Shown here one piece after another: positions 12,564-24,176 of a DNA stretch of 64,000 nt. Position numbers and translations under genes: made by a program. The stretch covers positions 32,164 through 96,163 of the forward strand of contig QKWP01000223.1 of assembly GCA_003550325.1 (NCBI GenBank), given 5' to 3'. The notes beneath the pieces are model-generated. The model was not told the DNA's origin. It ran no database searches and saw only the letters and a list, made by a program, of their open reading frames with translations. Each line of letters starts with the position of its first letter. Position 1 is the stretch's first letter. The DNA comes from Gigaspora rosea. Its lineage: Eukaryota; Glomeromycota; Glomeromycetes; Diversisporales; Gigasporaceae.

Positions 12564-12775
12564 TTTTCAACCTACTTTTAGTAATTTTATTGAACTTTTT
12601 AAATAATTTATAATTAAATATTATGCAATTTAAACATTTTCAAAAATCTTACTAATCTTTTTACTAAATTCAAAATTAAAAATTAAACAACTATATCATC
12701 AGCAAAATTTTTAAAATTTTATTTATTCAAATATATTCTATACAAAATCTTAACATTGAAACTTTACTTAATCTT

Positions 12776-13523
12776 NNNNNNNNNNNNNNNNNNNNNNNNN
12801 NNNNNNNNNNNNNNNNNNNNNNNNNNNNNNNNNNNNNNNNNNNNNNNNNNNNNNNNNNNNNNNNNNNNNNNNNNNNNNNNNNNNNNNNNNNNNNNNNNNN
12901 NNNNNNNNNNNNNNNNNNNNNNNNNNNNNNNNNNNNNNNNNNNNNNNNNNNNNNNNNNNNNNNNNNNNNNNNNNNNNNNNNNNNNNNNNNNNNNNNNNNN
13001 NNNNNNNNNNNNNNNNNNNNNNNNNNNNNNNNNNNNNNNNNNNNNNNNNNNNNNNNNNNNNNNNNNNNNNNNNNNNNNNNNNNNNNNNNNNNNNNNNNNN
13101 NNNNNNNNNNNNNNNNNNNNNNNNNNNNNNNNNNNNNNNNNNNNNNNNNNNNNNNNNNNNNNNNNNNNNNNNNNNNNNNNNNNNNNNNNNNNNNNNNNNN
13201 NNNNNNNNNNNNNNNNNNNNNNNNNNNNNNNNNNNNNNNNNNNNNNNNNNNNNNNNNNNNNNNNNNNNNNNNNNNNNNNNNNNNNNNNNNNNNNNNNNNN
13301 NNNNNNNNNNNNNNNNNNNNNNNNNNNNNNNNNNNNNNNNNNNNNNNNNNNNNNNNNNNNNNNNNNNNNNNNNNNNNNNNNNNNNNNNNNNNNNNNNNNN
13401 NNNNNNNNNNNNNNNNNNNNNNNNNNNNNNNNNNNNNNNNNNNNNNNNNNNNNNNNNNNNNNNNNNNNNNNNNNNNNNNNNNNNNNNNNNNNNNNNNNNN
13501 NNNNNNNNNNNNNNNNNNNNNNN
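12776..13523. other. Assembly gap (748 N)
   Basis: The gap runs directly into a poly(T) run at 13524. The long 'ORF' across it is an artefact of the Ns. It falls between LINE ORF1 and ORF2, so part of the element and possibly an insertion is missing. Confidence 0.99.
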
Positions 13524-14034
13524 TTTTTTTTTTTTTTTTTTTTTACAAAATGATATACAAACCTTAATTCTGATTACTCTTTTTTATTAATTGATCATTG
13601 AAATCCGATTATCTAATTTTGGACATTCTTAAACCTTATTGATTTTCAAATTAGTAATGATCTAATTTCGATTATCTACTTTTGGATATTTTTAAACTCT
13701 ATTTTTTTCTAAATTTATACCTTGGTAATATGAAGCAGTGGTTTGAGCAGGTGATTGTCCGATCAACAGTCTTAAAGTTCGAATCACACCTAAGGCGAGT
13801 TCAAACAGATATATTAGACAAAACATGCTAATATATTTTGAGGCCCTTAGGTTGCAGTGAAATATTATCAAGTATTATTTTTTTTATTTATTATTTTTTT
13901 TATTATTTTTTTTATTTCTATAAACAAAACAAAATATTCCAAACAATTTGCTAATTTATTTTTTTCAAACCAAATTTATACTACTACCTTAATTTTCAAA
14001 TTACCCTAAATTTATCCTATAATTCATCTTAAAA
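13524..14034. other. Non-coding stretch containing a tRNA-headed SINE-like segment
   Basis: Apart from the tRNA-like segment at 13725-13905 this is AT-rich spacer, probably LINE inter-ORF sequence. No gene is supported. Confidence 0.5.
13725..13905 (+). mobile_element. tRNA-derived SINE-like element
   Basis: The head carries a box-A-like 'atatgaagcagtggtttga' and, about 45 bases later, a box-B-like 'aaagttcgaatcacacc', the internal pol III promoter layout of a tRNA. It is followed by a short body ('gaggcccttaggttgcagtg') and a T/A-rich end. The anticodon-arm region is not clean enough for a functional tRNA gene. Ends and target duplication are unclear. Confidence 0.55.
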
Positions 14035-14264
14035 TTGTCTTCTGTAGAACACATAAATGCAGCTACCGCTTTCAAAATAATGATGTTCTCTACTTATAGT
14101 GGGCTATTTTTGAAAGAGAATGATATAAGTAGGCAGGCAGGAAAGCCTATTTACGCGGAGGACCAAGATTATGCCGGCCAGATCCAACATACGGGGCAGG
14201 TTATGGTACCCTGCGCAGCTGTGAGAACTAAGCTTAAAATGGCGAGCGTTTTTACAGAAGACAA
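14035..14264. mobile_element. 230-base TIR element, GC-richer than surroundings
   Basis: Perfect 12-base inverted ends, TTGTCTTCTGTA / TACAGAAGACAA, enclose sequence of clearly higher G+C than the LINE around it (for example 'gccggccagatccaacata'). An 89-codon frame crosses it but uses the TIR and flank, so I do not call it a gene. No convincing target duplication was found. Confidence 0.55.
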
Positions 14265-14304
14265 CCAAAATATTTCAAATATCATATCTTTCATATCATT
14301 CTGA

Positions 14305-17300
14305 AGTACAACACTCCTTCAATACCTCTTTACCATCAACTAATACCAACTCTAACAACTACCTATTATCAGAAACCTATGATGAATCGCTACTTGTAAA
14401 AGATTTTAGTGATGAAGAAATCGAAATTCCTACAAACTCCTTAAATGACAGAAACTATAATTATTCTGATCTTAACTCTTCTGAAATATATAACCCAACA
14501 ACATGTTACAGTAAATTTCTATACTATCATAGACTACAAGCCTTACCTTCTCCACAAGCTGTAGGCACTTTCTTGCAATATATACTAGAATATTATCCCA
14601 TGTTTTATTCAGACCAATATATCAAAATTTCTGTCAAACCACATCCTCAAATTGACTATTTCTTCACAGAAGCACATATTTACCTTCCATATGAAAACTT
14701 ATTACCAGGTCACTTTATAATCTCACCTTTAGGAGAGCTACCAACCTTCTGTAATATAGAGCTTAAATCATCCAACAACAATTTTCAAATACCACTTTCT
14801 ACTCCAATTTCAACAACATCTTCAAGTAGAGGCACTTTTTCTAATACCCAAGACCTTCTGCAAAACTTGTACCTAAATATTGTTACACACAATGTTAGAG
14901 GTTTTAATGTTGCTTCCAAAAGGCAAATTTGGCAAGACTACTGTATTAACTACAATATCTCAATTGCATGTATTACTGAAACAAAATCTCATCCAAAACA
15001 AAACTTTCTTTCTGCAACAATAATCTATTTACCTACTACTGGGCAAATTCTGAAAGTTCAATTGAAGGCACTGCTATTATGATTTGCAACTATCTTAAAC
15101 CTCATGTACACAGTTGTCATGCTCACTCAGAAGGAGCTATTGCTTTGGACTTGTTTTTCAAAGCCAATATTAAGCTCCGTATTATATCAGTTTATCTTTC
15201 ATCTGCTGATTCAAATAAAAGAAATCAAACTTAAAATCAGGTTATCAACTGGATTTTACAGGCCCAAAAATCTAATCTACACTCTATAATCCTGGGAGAC
15301 TTTAACATACATGATAACACATCTAGTTCAGCATCAAAATATAAACTTATAAAGTTTTTATATTGCTCAAACATGTTTGATATTGGAGCCCATTATAACA
15401 ATACATACTACACTTGGTCAAACAGAATTAATAATAGCAGAATAGATTATATCTGAACTGACTTATTTAATATACAATTTCTTCTTTCTTATAATTTAAA
15501 TAATAGCCAAACCAGCACTCTTAGTGACCATCTTATTCTATTTACTTCTTGGACATTTCCTAATGCCTATAGCAAACCTTCATGCCTTTATACTAGGATT
15601 AGTCGCAGAATTTTCAACTACAAAACAATGAGCTCAGATCAATAGACAGAGTATTCTGATTTATTATCTCAGCTATTCACCAAAAACCAAGTTCCACTCT
15701 CAACTAACACACAAGAAAGTATTGATACAACCTGGCATAAAATACAACATTGTACTATACAGGCTGCAATTCAAAAAATTCCTAACAAATAACTCATAAA
15801 TAAAGTTATAATCACAAATATACACCACACTGTACTGCACTTCATACTGGTCTCAAAATATTAGGACATCTTATTAAACTCTTAAAAAGCAATTCCATTG
15901 ATTACTTATCTCACATCAATTCACACATTTTATTTATCAACTCAAAAGCAAAGTGTAATCTCAACTTCCTTACATCGCTTGATTCTGATCAAATTCAAAT
16001 ATGGCTTCTACATGCACAAAGTATTTGGAAACAAATATATCATGCATACCATTTAGAATACTCTCTTCTTCTTCGACAACAAATTAACCAAGCCTCTGAA
16101 AAAAGATGTGAATCTCTTGTAACTAAACCCACACAGGCTATAAATAGTATACTTGATCGCTACAAACCTCCTGTTTATTTTACAAATATTAAGCTTTAAA
16201 ACCAACTTATTACTGATTCAACTTTAATTAAACAACATATCTAGTCACATTTCAATAACTGGACCACATATAGGCCTATTAACCAAAACTTATTTAATAA
16301 TTTCTGGCACCAACAATACCATCCACTACCACATATTAAGTCTGAATGGTATATTCCATTATCTCTGCCTATAACAGAAGAAGAGGTTATTCAAACAATC
16401 TCTTAACTCCCTAATGGTAAAGCCTGTGGTCCTACAGGCATAAGCTATGAAATGATCAAACATTTCAACTCAACTGGTATTACTATCCTTACATCCTTTT
16501 TTAACCGATGTCTTATACAAAACTCAATCCCCAAACAATAGAAAAGAGGAAGAATCTTTCCTATTCCAAAAAATAATTCTTTTGATGGTAATCTCAACCT
16601 TACACGTCCAATAAGCCTTATTGAACATACCAGAAAAATCTATATCAAAATCGTTACCAATAGACTAAATCAAGTCTTTTCACAATATCCTATTCTTTCA
16701 CCATATAAATATGTCGCTCTTTCTGGAAATAGTACATCCATCCCTATCCATATCCTCAACAATCTTATAGAAGATGCAAACTGTAACCACAAAGAGATTT
16801 GGCTCCTATCACAAGATATGAGTAAAGCTTATGACNCATCAATTCACACATTTTATTTATCAACTCAAAAGCAAAGTGTAATCTCAACTTCCTTACATCG
16901 CTTGATTCTGATCAAATTCAAATATGGCTTCTACATGCACAAAGTATTTGGAAACAAATATATCATGCATACCATTTAGAATACTCTCTTCTTCTTCGAC
17001 AACAAATTAACCAAGCCTCTGAAAAAAGATGTGAATCTCTTGTAACTAAACCCACACAGGCTATAAATAGTATACTTGATCGCTACAAACCTCCTGTTTA
17101 TTTTACAAATATTAAGCTTTAAAACCAACTTATTACTGATTCAACTTTAATTAAACAACATATCTAGTCACATTTCAATAACTGGACCACATATAGGCCT
17201 ATTAACCAAAACTTATTTAATAATTTCTGGCACCAACAATACCATCCACTACCACATATTAAGTCTGAATGGTATATTCCATTATCTCTGCCTATAACAG

Positions 17301-20300
17301 AAGAAGAGGTTATTCAAACAATCTCTTAACTCCCTAATGGTAAAGCCTGTGGTCCTACAGGCATAAGCTATGAAATGATCAAACATTTCAACTCAACTGG
17401 TATTACTATCCTTACATCCTTTTTTAACCGATGTCTTATACAAAACTCAATCCCCAAACAATAGAAAAGAGGAAGAATCTTTCCTATTCCAAAAAATAAT
17501 TCTTTTGATGGTAATCTCAACCTTACACGTCCAATAAGCCTTATTGAACATACCAGAAAAATCTATATCAAAATCGTTACCAATAGACTAAATCAAGTCT
17601 TTTCACAATATCCTATTCTTTCACCATATAAATATGTCGCTCTTTCTGGAAATAGTACATCCATCCCTATCCATATCCTCAACAATCTTATAGAAGATGC
17701 AAACTGTAACCACAAAGAGATTTGGCTCCTATCACAAGATATGAGTAAAGCTTATGACTCTGTAAATCTTACTCTTTTAGAACATGCCCTTACATGTCTA
17801 CTTCTGCCTACTAATATTGTTAATACTCTTCTTAACATCCTAACTGATCGACAAAACAATGTTATTACTAATTTGGGGCTTACACAGTCTTACAATATTC
17901 AAAATGGTATTGACCAAGGAGAAACAATAACACCCCTTCTCTGGCGAATCTACTATGGCCCTCTTATCTCTTATATATACTCTAACTCACCTGGTTATAC
18001 AATTGAAACAACTTGGTTTACCAATTTTAAAAATCTTTCAACTGACAATTTACAAACCAAATGTTCTGTGCTCACTTATATGGATGATACCTTATGGATA
18101 GCACTATCCCAAACAGAGCTTTCCAAAATACTTACTATTGCAGAGTCTTTTTATTCTATGAAAAATATTCAGATTAATCCAGCCAAATCAATACTTTCAA
18201 CCAATATCAAGCAACAAAACTACAACCCAATTATATACAACAATTATCCTCTTCTTTTACAACGACCAAATCAGCCTTTTAAATTTCTAGAATGTTGGTT
18301 TACTTTAGATAATAAACAATTTCAACAAACTCAACTTATAATTGCTGAATCAAACCAGCTTATACAAATTGCTCGTACAAAACAAATTACAGATACCCAA
18401 GCATGTTATATTATTAATACTGTCATTATTCCCACAATAGAATACCGGTTACAAAATATTGTACTAAGTCAGCCAACATGTAACAAAATTTAACACAGCA
18501 CATAGGATTAATCAAGCACAAAGCCAAACTCAACCTCACAATCCCTATTAGTACTTTACTCCACCCTCAAATTTACAATATTAAAAACATTTGGGAAATT
18601 CAACTCCAACATCATATATCTAATTTTATTAAAAGATTAAACAATAACAACCTATTAAGTACTACTACTCTTATTAGAGTTCAACAACTTCAAAATAACC
18701 TTTGGTCACCTACTAGTATTTTTTTACACCCTAATTCTACAATTGATAGTTCTAACAAATTAACTACAACTTTCAAAATAATCTAGCTCTTCAAACACCT
18801 AAACTGGTCAATAAGTACCAACTCTTATCACAATATTCCTTTTGCAATTCAAGAAGGTTCAACTTCTTTGGAATCTATTCTGGCTTTACATCCTAAATAT
18901 ACAACTTTTAAAAAACAAATTCAGCATCATCATCTACTTTTTCTTGACCAACTCACAACATATGACAACTCATGTCTGTTAGAATGGAAACACATTTCAC
19001 CAAGACTACATAAAATTCCTAAAGGTAGAACCCTCAATGGTTTACCTTCCTAGAAGATAAAGTTACTAGCCACTCTTATGAACGTACTATCTACTCACAT
19101 ATAAACTTACCTCTTACAAACTACTATAGCTATACTACTGGACACTTTTCAAAACATGCCAAACCTTGGCTTATTACACTGTTAAATGATCAAGTCATTA
19201 TAGGCAAAGCTCGTCGCCAACTAACTATATCAGACTTTACACTAATAACACACTAGCAATATTCTTTTCAAACACAATTTACAAACCAATATCCAACTCC
19301 TCCAATTACTATATCATCGTGTAGTAACTGTTCTCTTAATACTAAAATAATCAAAAACAAATGCACTATTCTAATACCTACTAGTTATACTACAAAATTC
19401 TTTGGCAGACTAAATTCTGACAAAACAATTAATTTAAATGCTAATTTTCTAGATCTTATATACTCTATTGCACTTAGAAACCCAATTCAAATACCACCAT
19501 TACCAAATCTTAATATTTCTACTACACAACTTCCTTCTATATTTGAACCAAGTCAAGCTTGTGATACTTTACAGGCTTTTACAAATTATAATATTAGTTA
19601 TTCAAAACTAACTTTTAATACAGATGGCTCTGTTATTAATCTAGGCAACTCTCAATGCTCTATAGGAATTGGCTGGATACAATTAGATAATCTAAATATT
19701 ATACACACCTTTCAAGCACAAACCAAATATTGGCCATGCTCATTTAAAACAGAACTACTTGCAATTTTAGCTGCAATTAGTACAGCTCACAGAAACTGTG
19801 CTATCCAAATTTATACAGACTCACAATCAGTTATATCTAAATTCCAAAACCTAACCAATACTATGCCACTTCCAAACTTATTAAATATCTCCTACTGGTC
19901 AATTTGGAATACACTACTTAATCTAATTAAATTATATAATCTTAATATCACTTTGTACAAAGTTAGAGCACATAAAGATAATAATTTTAACAACAAAGCT
20001 GACCAACTAGCACATAATCATCATATAGCACCTTATCTTATTTTTAATTCAAACAATATATACAATCCTCAGTATACACCAACCTCAGATAACTACCCAA
20101 TGGAACTTCCCATACATCGCAGCATTAGAACAATTTGCAGAGCACATATAATTGCATGGTGGACATCACAAAACTGCTTTCAACAATGGAACTCAATCTC
20201 ACAACTTATTAACTAGAATGCTTCATGGTTATATATTAATAATGACCAAAAAATTACCAATTTTTCATACAGCTTTTAATCTTCTACTCTAAAATCTTTT

Positions 20301-20921
20301 AGAGTCAAATTATTACTAGATGAGCTTCCCTCCCCACATATCTTTCATAAAAGATATCCATCATACCCTAACATTTGTCATATATGCCAACAGGCAAGTA
20401 GTGCTTTGCACTGGGCCCTCTGTCCAGATACCAATCTATTACTGGACCTTATAAACATTTCTTTAAACAAAATATTTAGTCCTAACAAACTAGATATTTC
20501 CCCAACTCAGACTAAAAATCTTCACTCCCAAATCTTAAAACTTGATAGTTTTCAAATCCACCATTTTTCACATAAGCCTTAACTATACTCAACTCTATCA
20601 GGTCTTATCCCACTAGAACTAATAAATATAATACAAGAAATTACTTTATCTTCAAAACTTGCCAGCTCTCTTACAATTAAATTTTTACTTCATCTCAACT
20701 AACAAATCTATACAAAAATTTGGATTCCATGTTGTACTTCAAGATCACAATACCAACAAGCAACTTCACAAAACTAGCCTATACCTTCTGGATCTTCTGT
20801 AATTACTACACATTTAACTCAAACTAATAATAATAACTCTATTATAAATACTTCTATTCAGAAAGTAGAATATTGGTACCCTTACTGGATTAAATATCTT
20901 ATACACCCTTCAAGATATTAA
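14305..20921 (+). pseudogene. LINE ORF2: AP endonuclease, reverse transcriptase, RNase H, zinc-finger (decayed)
   Basis: The domains are in normal LINE order. Endonuclease: THNVRGFN and ITETK near 14884-14985, LGDFNIHD near 15293-15315, SRIDYI then TD near 15436-15460, and SDHLIL near 15523-15540. Reverse transcriptase: LPNGKACGP and RGRIFPIPK before the catalytic core, then DMSKAYDSV (17738), GIDQGETITPLLWR (17910) and the YMDD box (18077). RNase H: FNTDGS (19618), KTELLAIL (19747), YTDSQSVI (19815) and KVRAHKDNNFNNKADQLA (19970). A CHICQQ...H....C finger near 20375 follows, and the frame ends at TAA 20919-20921. The protein would nick DNA and copy element RNA at the target. The RT core from 17741 is intact for 250 codons, but at least five stops (for example 15454, 15643, 16242, 16539, 19254) and several frameshifts kill the ORF. 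Skip one 922-base duplicate when reading it. The true N-terminus is unclear because the MITE at 14035-14264 and the gap lie upstream. Confidence 0.9.
15914..17758. other. 922-base exact tandem duplication around a single N (assembly artefact)
   Basis: Bases 15914-16835 and 16837-17758 start and end with the same sequence and appear identical throughout, including the same inactivating stops. They are separated only by one N at 16836. The duplication splits the RT domain so that the first copy ends in mid-motif (AYD) and the second re-enters upstream. Two overlapping contig ends joined without merging is the simple explanation. Confidence 0.9.
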
Positions 20922-21149
20922 CTAATTCCCAAATCTAGGTGAGCCTTGGCCACTCTGGTTGGTTTAGGCCACAGATAAGTACTAGGTCTACTTTTGTTTA
21001 TCTAGCTATATGTCTGGGTTCTTTTTCTTAGTATTAGATTTAAATTATAAAGTTTTTTCTAATTGTAAAAAGTTTCTATTAAATTTAATAAAGATAAGAG
21101 CAAGGTCTCACCATTAACATCAAAAAAAAAAATAAAATAAAATTTAATA

Positions 21150-21500
21150 ATGTGAAAATTTTAAAAATTTTTGAAAATATGCAAATATTGCGAAATATTG
21201 TGATAAACTGCAGATTTACATGATAATATACAAAATATTACCTTCTGTGACCCCCGAAATGAAATAATTAGATAGAGGTTTGCATTGTTTTATTTGGCCT
21301 ATTTCTCAATATTGTGCAATATATTGCATTATTTCGCAATATTTCACAATAAATTCTGAAATATTTTGAAAAAATGCATACCAAAATCTTTTGAAAAATT
21401 GTGGTTCTTTCGAAAGATTTCGCATCAATCGCAATTTTTTCGAAAAATTTCAGCATGCAATTTCTTTTGAAAGATTTCGTATATTTATTTTGCTAATAAA
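21150..21500 (+). repeat. CTTTCGAAAG-type dispersed repeat, copy 1
   Basis: Phrases here ('gtttgcattgttttatttgg', 'aaatgcatacc', 'ctttcgaaagatttcgc', 'atcaatcgcaatttttt', 'cagcatgcaatttctttt', 'tatttattttgctaat') recur in order and inverted at 63170-63530. The body is made of overlapping inverted words around TTCGAA. It lies between the LINE end and a Plavaka-like fragment. Confidence 0.75.
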
Positions 21501-21597
21501 AATATAGAGGATCAAATATTGAAAATGGTAATAATTGTTAAATTTTTTAATAATGTTTATAATATTTTTTTAAATATTAACCAAATTTATTTATATT

Positions 21598-21921
21598 AAA
21601 TAGCTCAAAGACAGGCTATTGTATCAAAATTATTATCAAGCAAACCAAAAAATTTCAAAATTATAAATCCTTTTAAATTTACTAATTTAATTTGGATATT
21701 TGTTTAAATAATGCTCAGGTATTTATTGTTCATAGATTAAAAAATTATAGACTAAATTCTAAAATATATTCTGGGCTTGAATATTTATTAAAATATTTAA
21801 CTATATATTTTAGTTCAACAAATCAAATTAATATAGATAATTATATAAATAATATATATAGTTTAGTAACTTTAGAAAATATATCTATAATTCAAGCAAT
21901 AGATAATTTTGTAACATTGAA
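21598..21921 (+). pseudogene. Plavaka-like transposase fragment (more C-terminal part)
   Basis: The translation gives AQRQAIVSKLLSSKPKNFK, then after one shift a frame ending SLVTLENISIIQAIDNF. These phrases resemble the region that follows the segment seen at 3833-4420 in Plavaka-type transposases ('QRQAIVSKL..SKPK' and 'YGS.TLENG.IIRA.NN' in fungal copies, from memory). An AG at 21601-21602 (tattaaatag) could be an old 3' splice site. It is frameshifted and has lost flanking parts. A 'cttccacaactaataactaa' phrase just after it recurs near 40715. Confidence 0.5.
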
Positions 21922-21959
21922 CGCTAACGCTTACTCAGCTATTGGCTTCCACAACTAAT

Positions 21960-22517
21960 AACTAAAGACTAATGCTTCAACTTTATAATATAGCGCAGTA
22001 AATTAAAATAAACAATTAAATAGTGCAGAAAAAGTCAAAAAAAGTGCACATAGAGCTTAAATAGTGCACAAAAATGCACAATTATTTATTTTAAATAAGA
22101 ATTTTTCTCGTTTAAAATACTTGTAATATTTTAAAAATTGAGTAAATCTATTTGTCACTGGTGGTGACAATCTCGTGCCAACTGTACCAATAAGAATCAA
22201 GATCTGGTATAACATTACACCTGATTTTGTAACATGAAAATGAAGTGAAAAAATGCCAGTTTCAAAAATATCGCGATTGCTAAAAATTTTGACTATGAAA
22301 CCACCCTTTATTCTAGCAAAAAAAAATTCCTCATAAATTTTACTATATACTGTAGTTACCTCTAATCCTAACCCTAACCCGAACTCTAACACTAACCCTA
22401 ACAAAAATAAATTTATACGCGTTTATGTTTGTTTTGATCATATGTTATACAGTAGCATGTCACTGCCGGTGACAAGCACATTTTTTCTTAAAAATTTATA
22501 CACTATTAATAAATTTT
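21960..22517. mobile_element. TIR-like segment (GTCACYGGYRGTGAC ends) with telomere-like run
   Basis: Inverted ends containing TTGTCACTGGTGGTGACA (22152-22169) and GTCACTGCCGGTGACAAG (22459-22476) face each other, so the element is probably about 22121-22500. Inside is a degenerate CCCTAA run at 22364-22402. A 115-codon minus-strand frame across it is not convincing. No target duplication was confirmed. Confidence 0.5.
22364..22402 (-). repeat. Degenerate interstitial telomere-like repeat
   Basis: Read on the minus strand this is about six units of TTAGGG with changes (GTTAGGGTTAGTGTTAGAG, then TTCGGGTTAGGGTTAGG). It is short, internal and inside a TIR-like segment, so it does not mark a chromosome end. 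Confidence 0.6.
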
Positions 22518-23086
22518 GGAAATTGCTATTCGCACCATAGATTTTTGCTATTCGCACCATGGTTACACAAGATTTTCTATTTTAGAATTTATGCACATTG
22601 TTATACAAAGGCCCGGTGCATTGTTTTTGCAAAAATAATTTTTGGTTACATGCCAATAATGTTGTGTAACATTATACAAGTCTAATTTTGAAACCTAACC
22701 TGGATTGGCCAGCATTAAGCTTAATGCTGGTGGGCACTATCATGATCATGCCCCGGTGGAGTTAGACATAATTCCGGCCCATCCTAACCCTAAATCTAGC
22801 CAAAAATATGTTCTAGATTTAGGGTTAGGGTGGGCCGGAATTATGTCTAACCCTGCTAGGGGCATTATCATGATAGTGCCCACCAGTATTAAGCTTAATG
22901 CTGGCCAACCCAGGGTTAGGTTACCAAAATTAGACTTGTGTAATATTACACAACATTAGCGGCGTGTAACTAAAAATTATTTTTGCAAGTAATATAAGTG
23001 CATATATTATTTTGAATTCTAAAAATAGAAAATCTTGTGTAACCATAGTGCAAATAGCAAAATCCATGGTGCGAATAGCAATTCCC
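22518..23086. mobile_element. 569-base foldback element with TAAATTTT target duplication
   Basis: Almost the whole element is one inverted repeat with arms of about 280 bases. The ends are GGAAATTGCTATTCGCACC and, inverted, GGGAATTGCTATTCGCACC. An exact 8-base duplication, TAAATTTT, flanks it (22510-22517, 23087-23094). A CCTAACCCTAAA motif lies near the centre. The 84-codon frame inside is a by-product of the palindrome. The ends resemble those of 57502-58711. Confidence 0.85.
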
Positions 23087-23149
23087 TAAATTTTTTATTT
23101 ATATTAATTAATTATAAGTATTTTAAAAATTTATATGTGATTAACAAAT

Positions 23150-23555
23150 TTTTTCATGTCCCTATTAAAGTATTCTTTTATTGTTAATTTACAAACTGGA
23201 AAATTGAATTCTTTTACAAATTTTTTTTTAGAACCTAGATATGCTACTCTATCAGCTTGTTCATTCTTATAAATACTACTATAACCATGAATTAATATAA
23301 ATAAAAATTTGTTGATTTGGTCATATTTGTTCTCAGCGAACAATTTTATTATACAAAAAAGTGTCACTGAAAAAAGTAGTGTTACTGAACAATAAAGTAT
23401 ATATAAATTTTTCAGTGACACTTTTTTTTTGTACCATTTCAAAAAATTTTATATTTTTTATGATTTTTTGATGATTTACTAACGCAAAAGCCCATGATGA
23501 ACCATATTTCATATTGGCTATCTGGTTTTTGCAGTGTTTTAGCTTACTTTTCTGT
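23150..23555 (-). pseudogene. RNase H-like retroelement remnant
   Basis: Minus-strand frames give MKYGSSWAFALVNHQK (about 23510-23465) and then INKFLFILIHGYSSIYKNEQ followed by ADRVAYLGSKKK (about 23300-23205). The second phrase matches the C-terminal RNase H signature (a glycine/histidine loop followed by N-E-x-A-D-x-x-A). The first resembles the early strands of the fold. The middle of the domain is missing, and a small TIR element (23352-23434) sits there. The parent element is not identified. Confidence 0.5.
23352..23434. mobile_element. Small TIR element (CAAAAAAGTGTCACTGA ends)
   Basis: CAAAAAAGTGTCACTGA at 23355 is inverted as TCAGTGACACTTTTTT at 23414-23430, and TA lies on both sides. 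A further single copy of the end is at 23563, followed by an inverted GTCACGTCCCTATA pair. This fits a Tc1/mariner-style MITE. Confidence 0.6.
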
Positions 23556-23689
23556 GATACAAAAAAGTGTCACTGAGGTCACGTCCCTATAGGAATCTTA
23601 TATATAGGGATGTGACATAATACAAAATAAAATATAAATATAAATAATTAAATTTTTTATTTGTATTGTTTATTTTTAATTTTTCTTAA

Positions 23690-24176
23690 CAACAAACTAG
23701 ACTAACCAGGCTTATAGCCTGGTAACCGAGGCTGGCATACCAAGTACTGGCCTCGGAGCAAAAAAAAGTGGGATGCCCCACAGGGCATTAAGTTGTCCTG
23801 GTTATTTATTTAATTAATTTAACGTGGCCAAGCCATGTAACCCTTTTAAGCCTTTTGGCAAGATAAGTGTATGTATGCAAAATTGCTACGCAATTTTGAA
23901 TTTCACTAGTCAAAATTAAAACATTCAGTAATAAATCAACAATAATTCAGTAACAATTCAGTAAACTTTCAGCAACCATTCAGGTACCGATTCCTGCCAC
24001 TCAGCTGCTACTTAGCTACTGTTCAGTAAAAATTTAGTAATATATTATTGAATTTTTACTGAATAGTAGCTGAGTGGTTGCTGAGTAGCAGAAATCGGTA
24101 CCTGAATGGTTGCTGAATGTTTACTGAATTGTTACCGAATTATTGCTGATTTATTACTGAATGTTTTAATTTTGAC
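23690..24176. repeat. GC-richer patch and a 268-base palindrome of ATTCAGTAA words
   Basis: 23700-23800 has an unusual GC-richer segment with 'accaggcttatagcctggt' and 'gaggctggcataccaagtac'. From 23909 to 24176 the sequence is a near-perfect inverted repeat (ends GTCAAAATTAAAACATTCAG and its complement) composed of ATTCAGTAA-like words. It is likely a foldback MITE, but I could not confirm a target duplication. Confidence 0.6.

Larger units (their letters stand above)
8859..21136 (+). mobile_element. Long LINE (APE-RT-RNase H type), decayed, with nested insertions
   Basis: The element has ORF1 (9987-12563), ORF2 (14305-20921), a 3' UTR ending 'gcaaggtctcacc' and a poly(A) at 21122. The 15-base ATAAAATTTAATAAT occurs just before 8859 (8844-8858) and just after the A tail (21137-21151), a plausible target duplication, although it is AT-rich and adjacent to other A-rich sequence. 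Inside are a TIR element (8946-9171), a sequence gap (12776-13523), a tRNA-headed SINE-like segment, a GC-richer TIR element (14035-14264) and a 922-base assembly duplication. Without these the element would be roughly 9-10 kb. The region 9172-9986 has no ORF and is probably 5' UTR. Similar 3' tails at 7498-7668 and 41588-41702 show that the family has moved more than once. Confidence 0.65.

Noticed and set aside
12756..13553. 265-codon 'ORF'
   Set aside because: Consists almost wholly of Ns from an assembly gap.
13725..13800. Functional tRNA gene on the plus strand
   Set aside because: Box B is present, but the acceptor stem and anticodon arm do not pair well; treated as a SINE head.
22705..22959. 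84-codon open frame
   Set aside because: Lies across the centre of a perfect-arm foldback element; the two halves are reverse complements.
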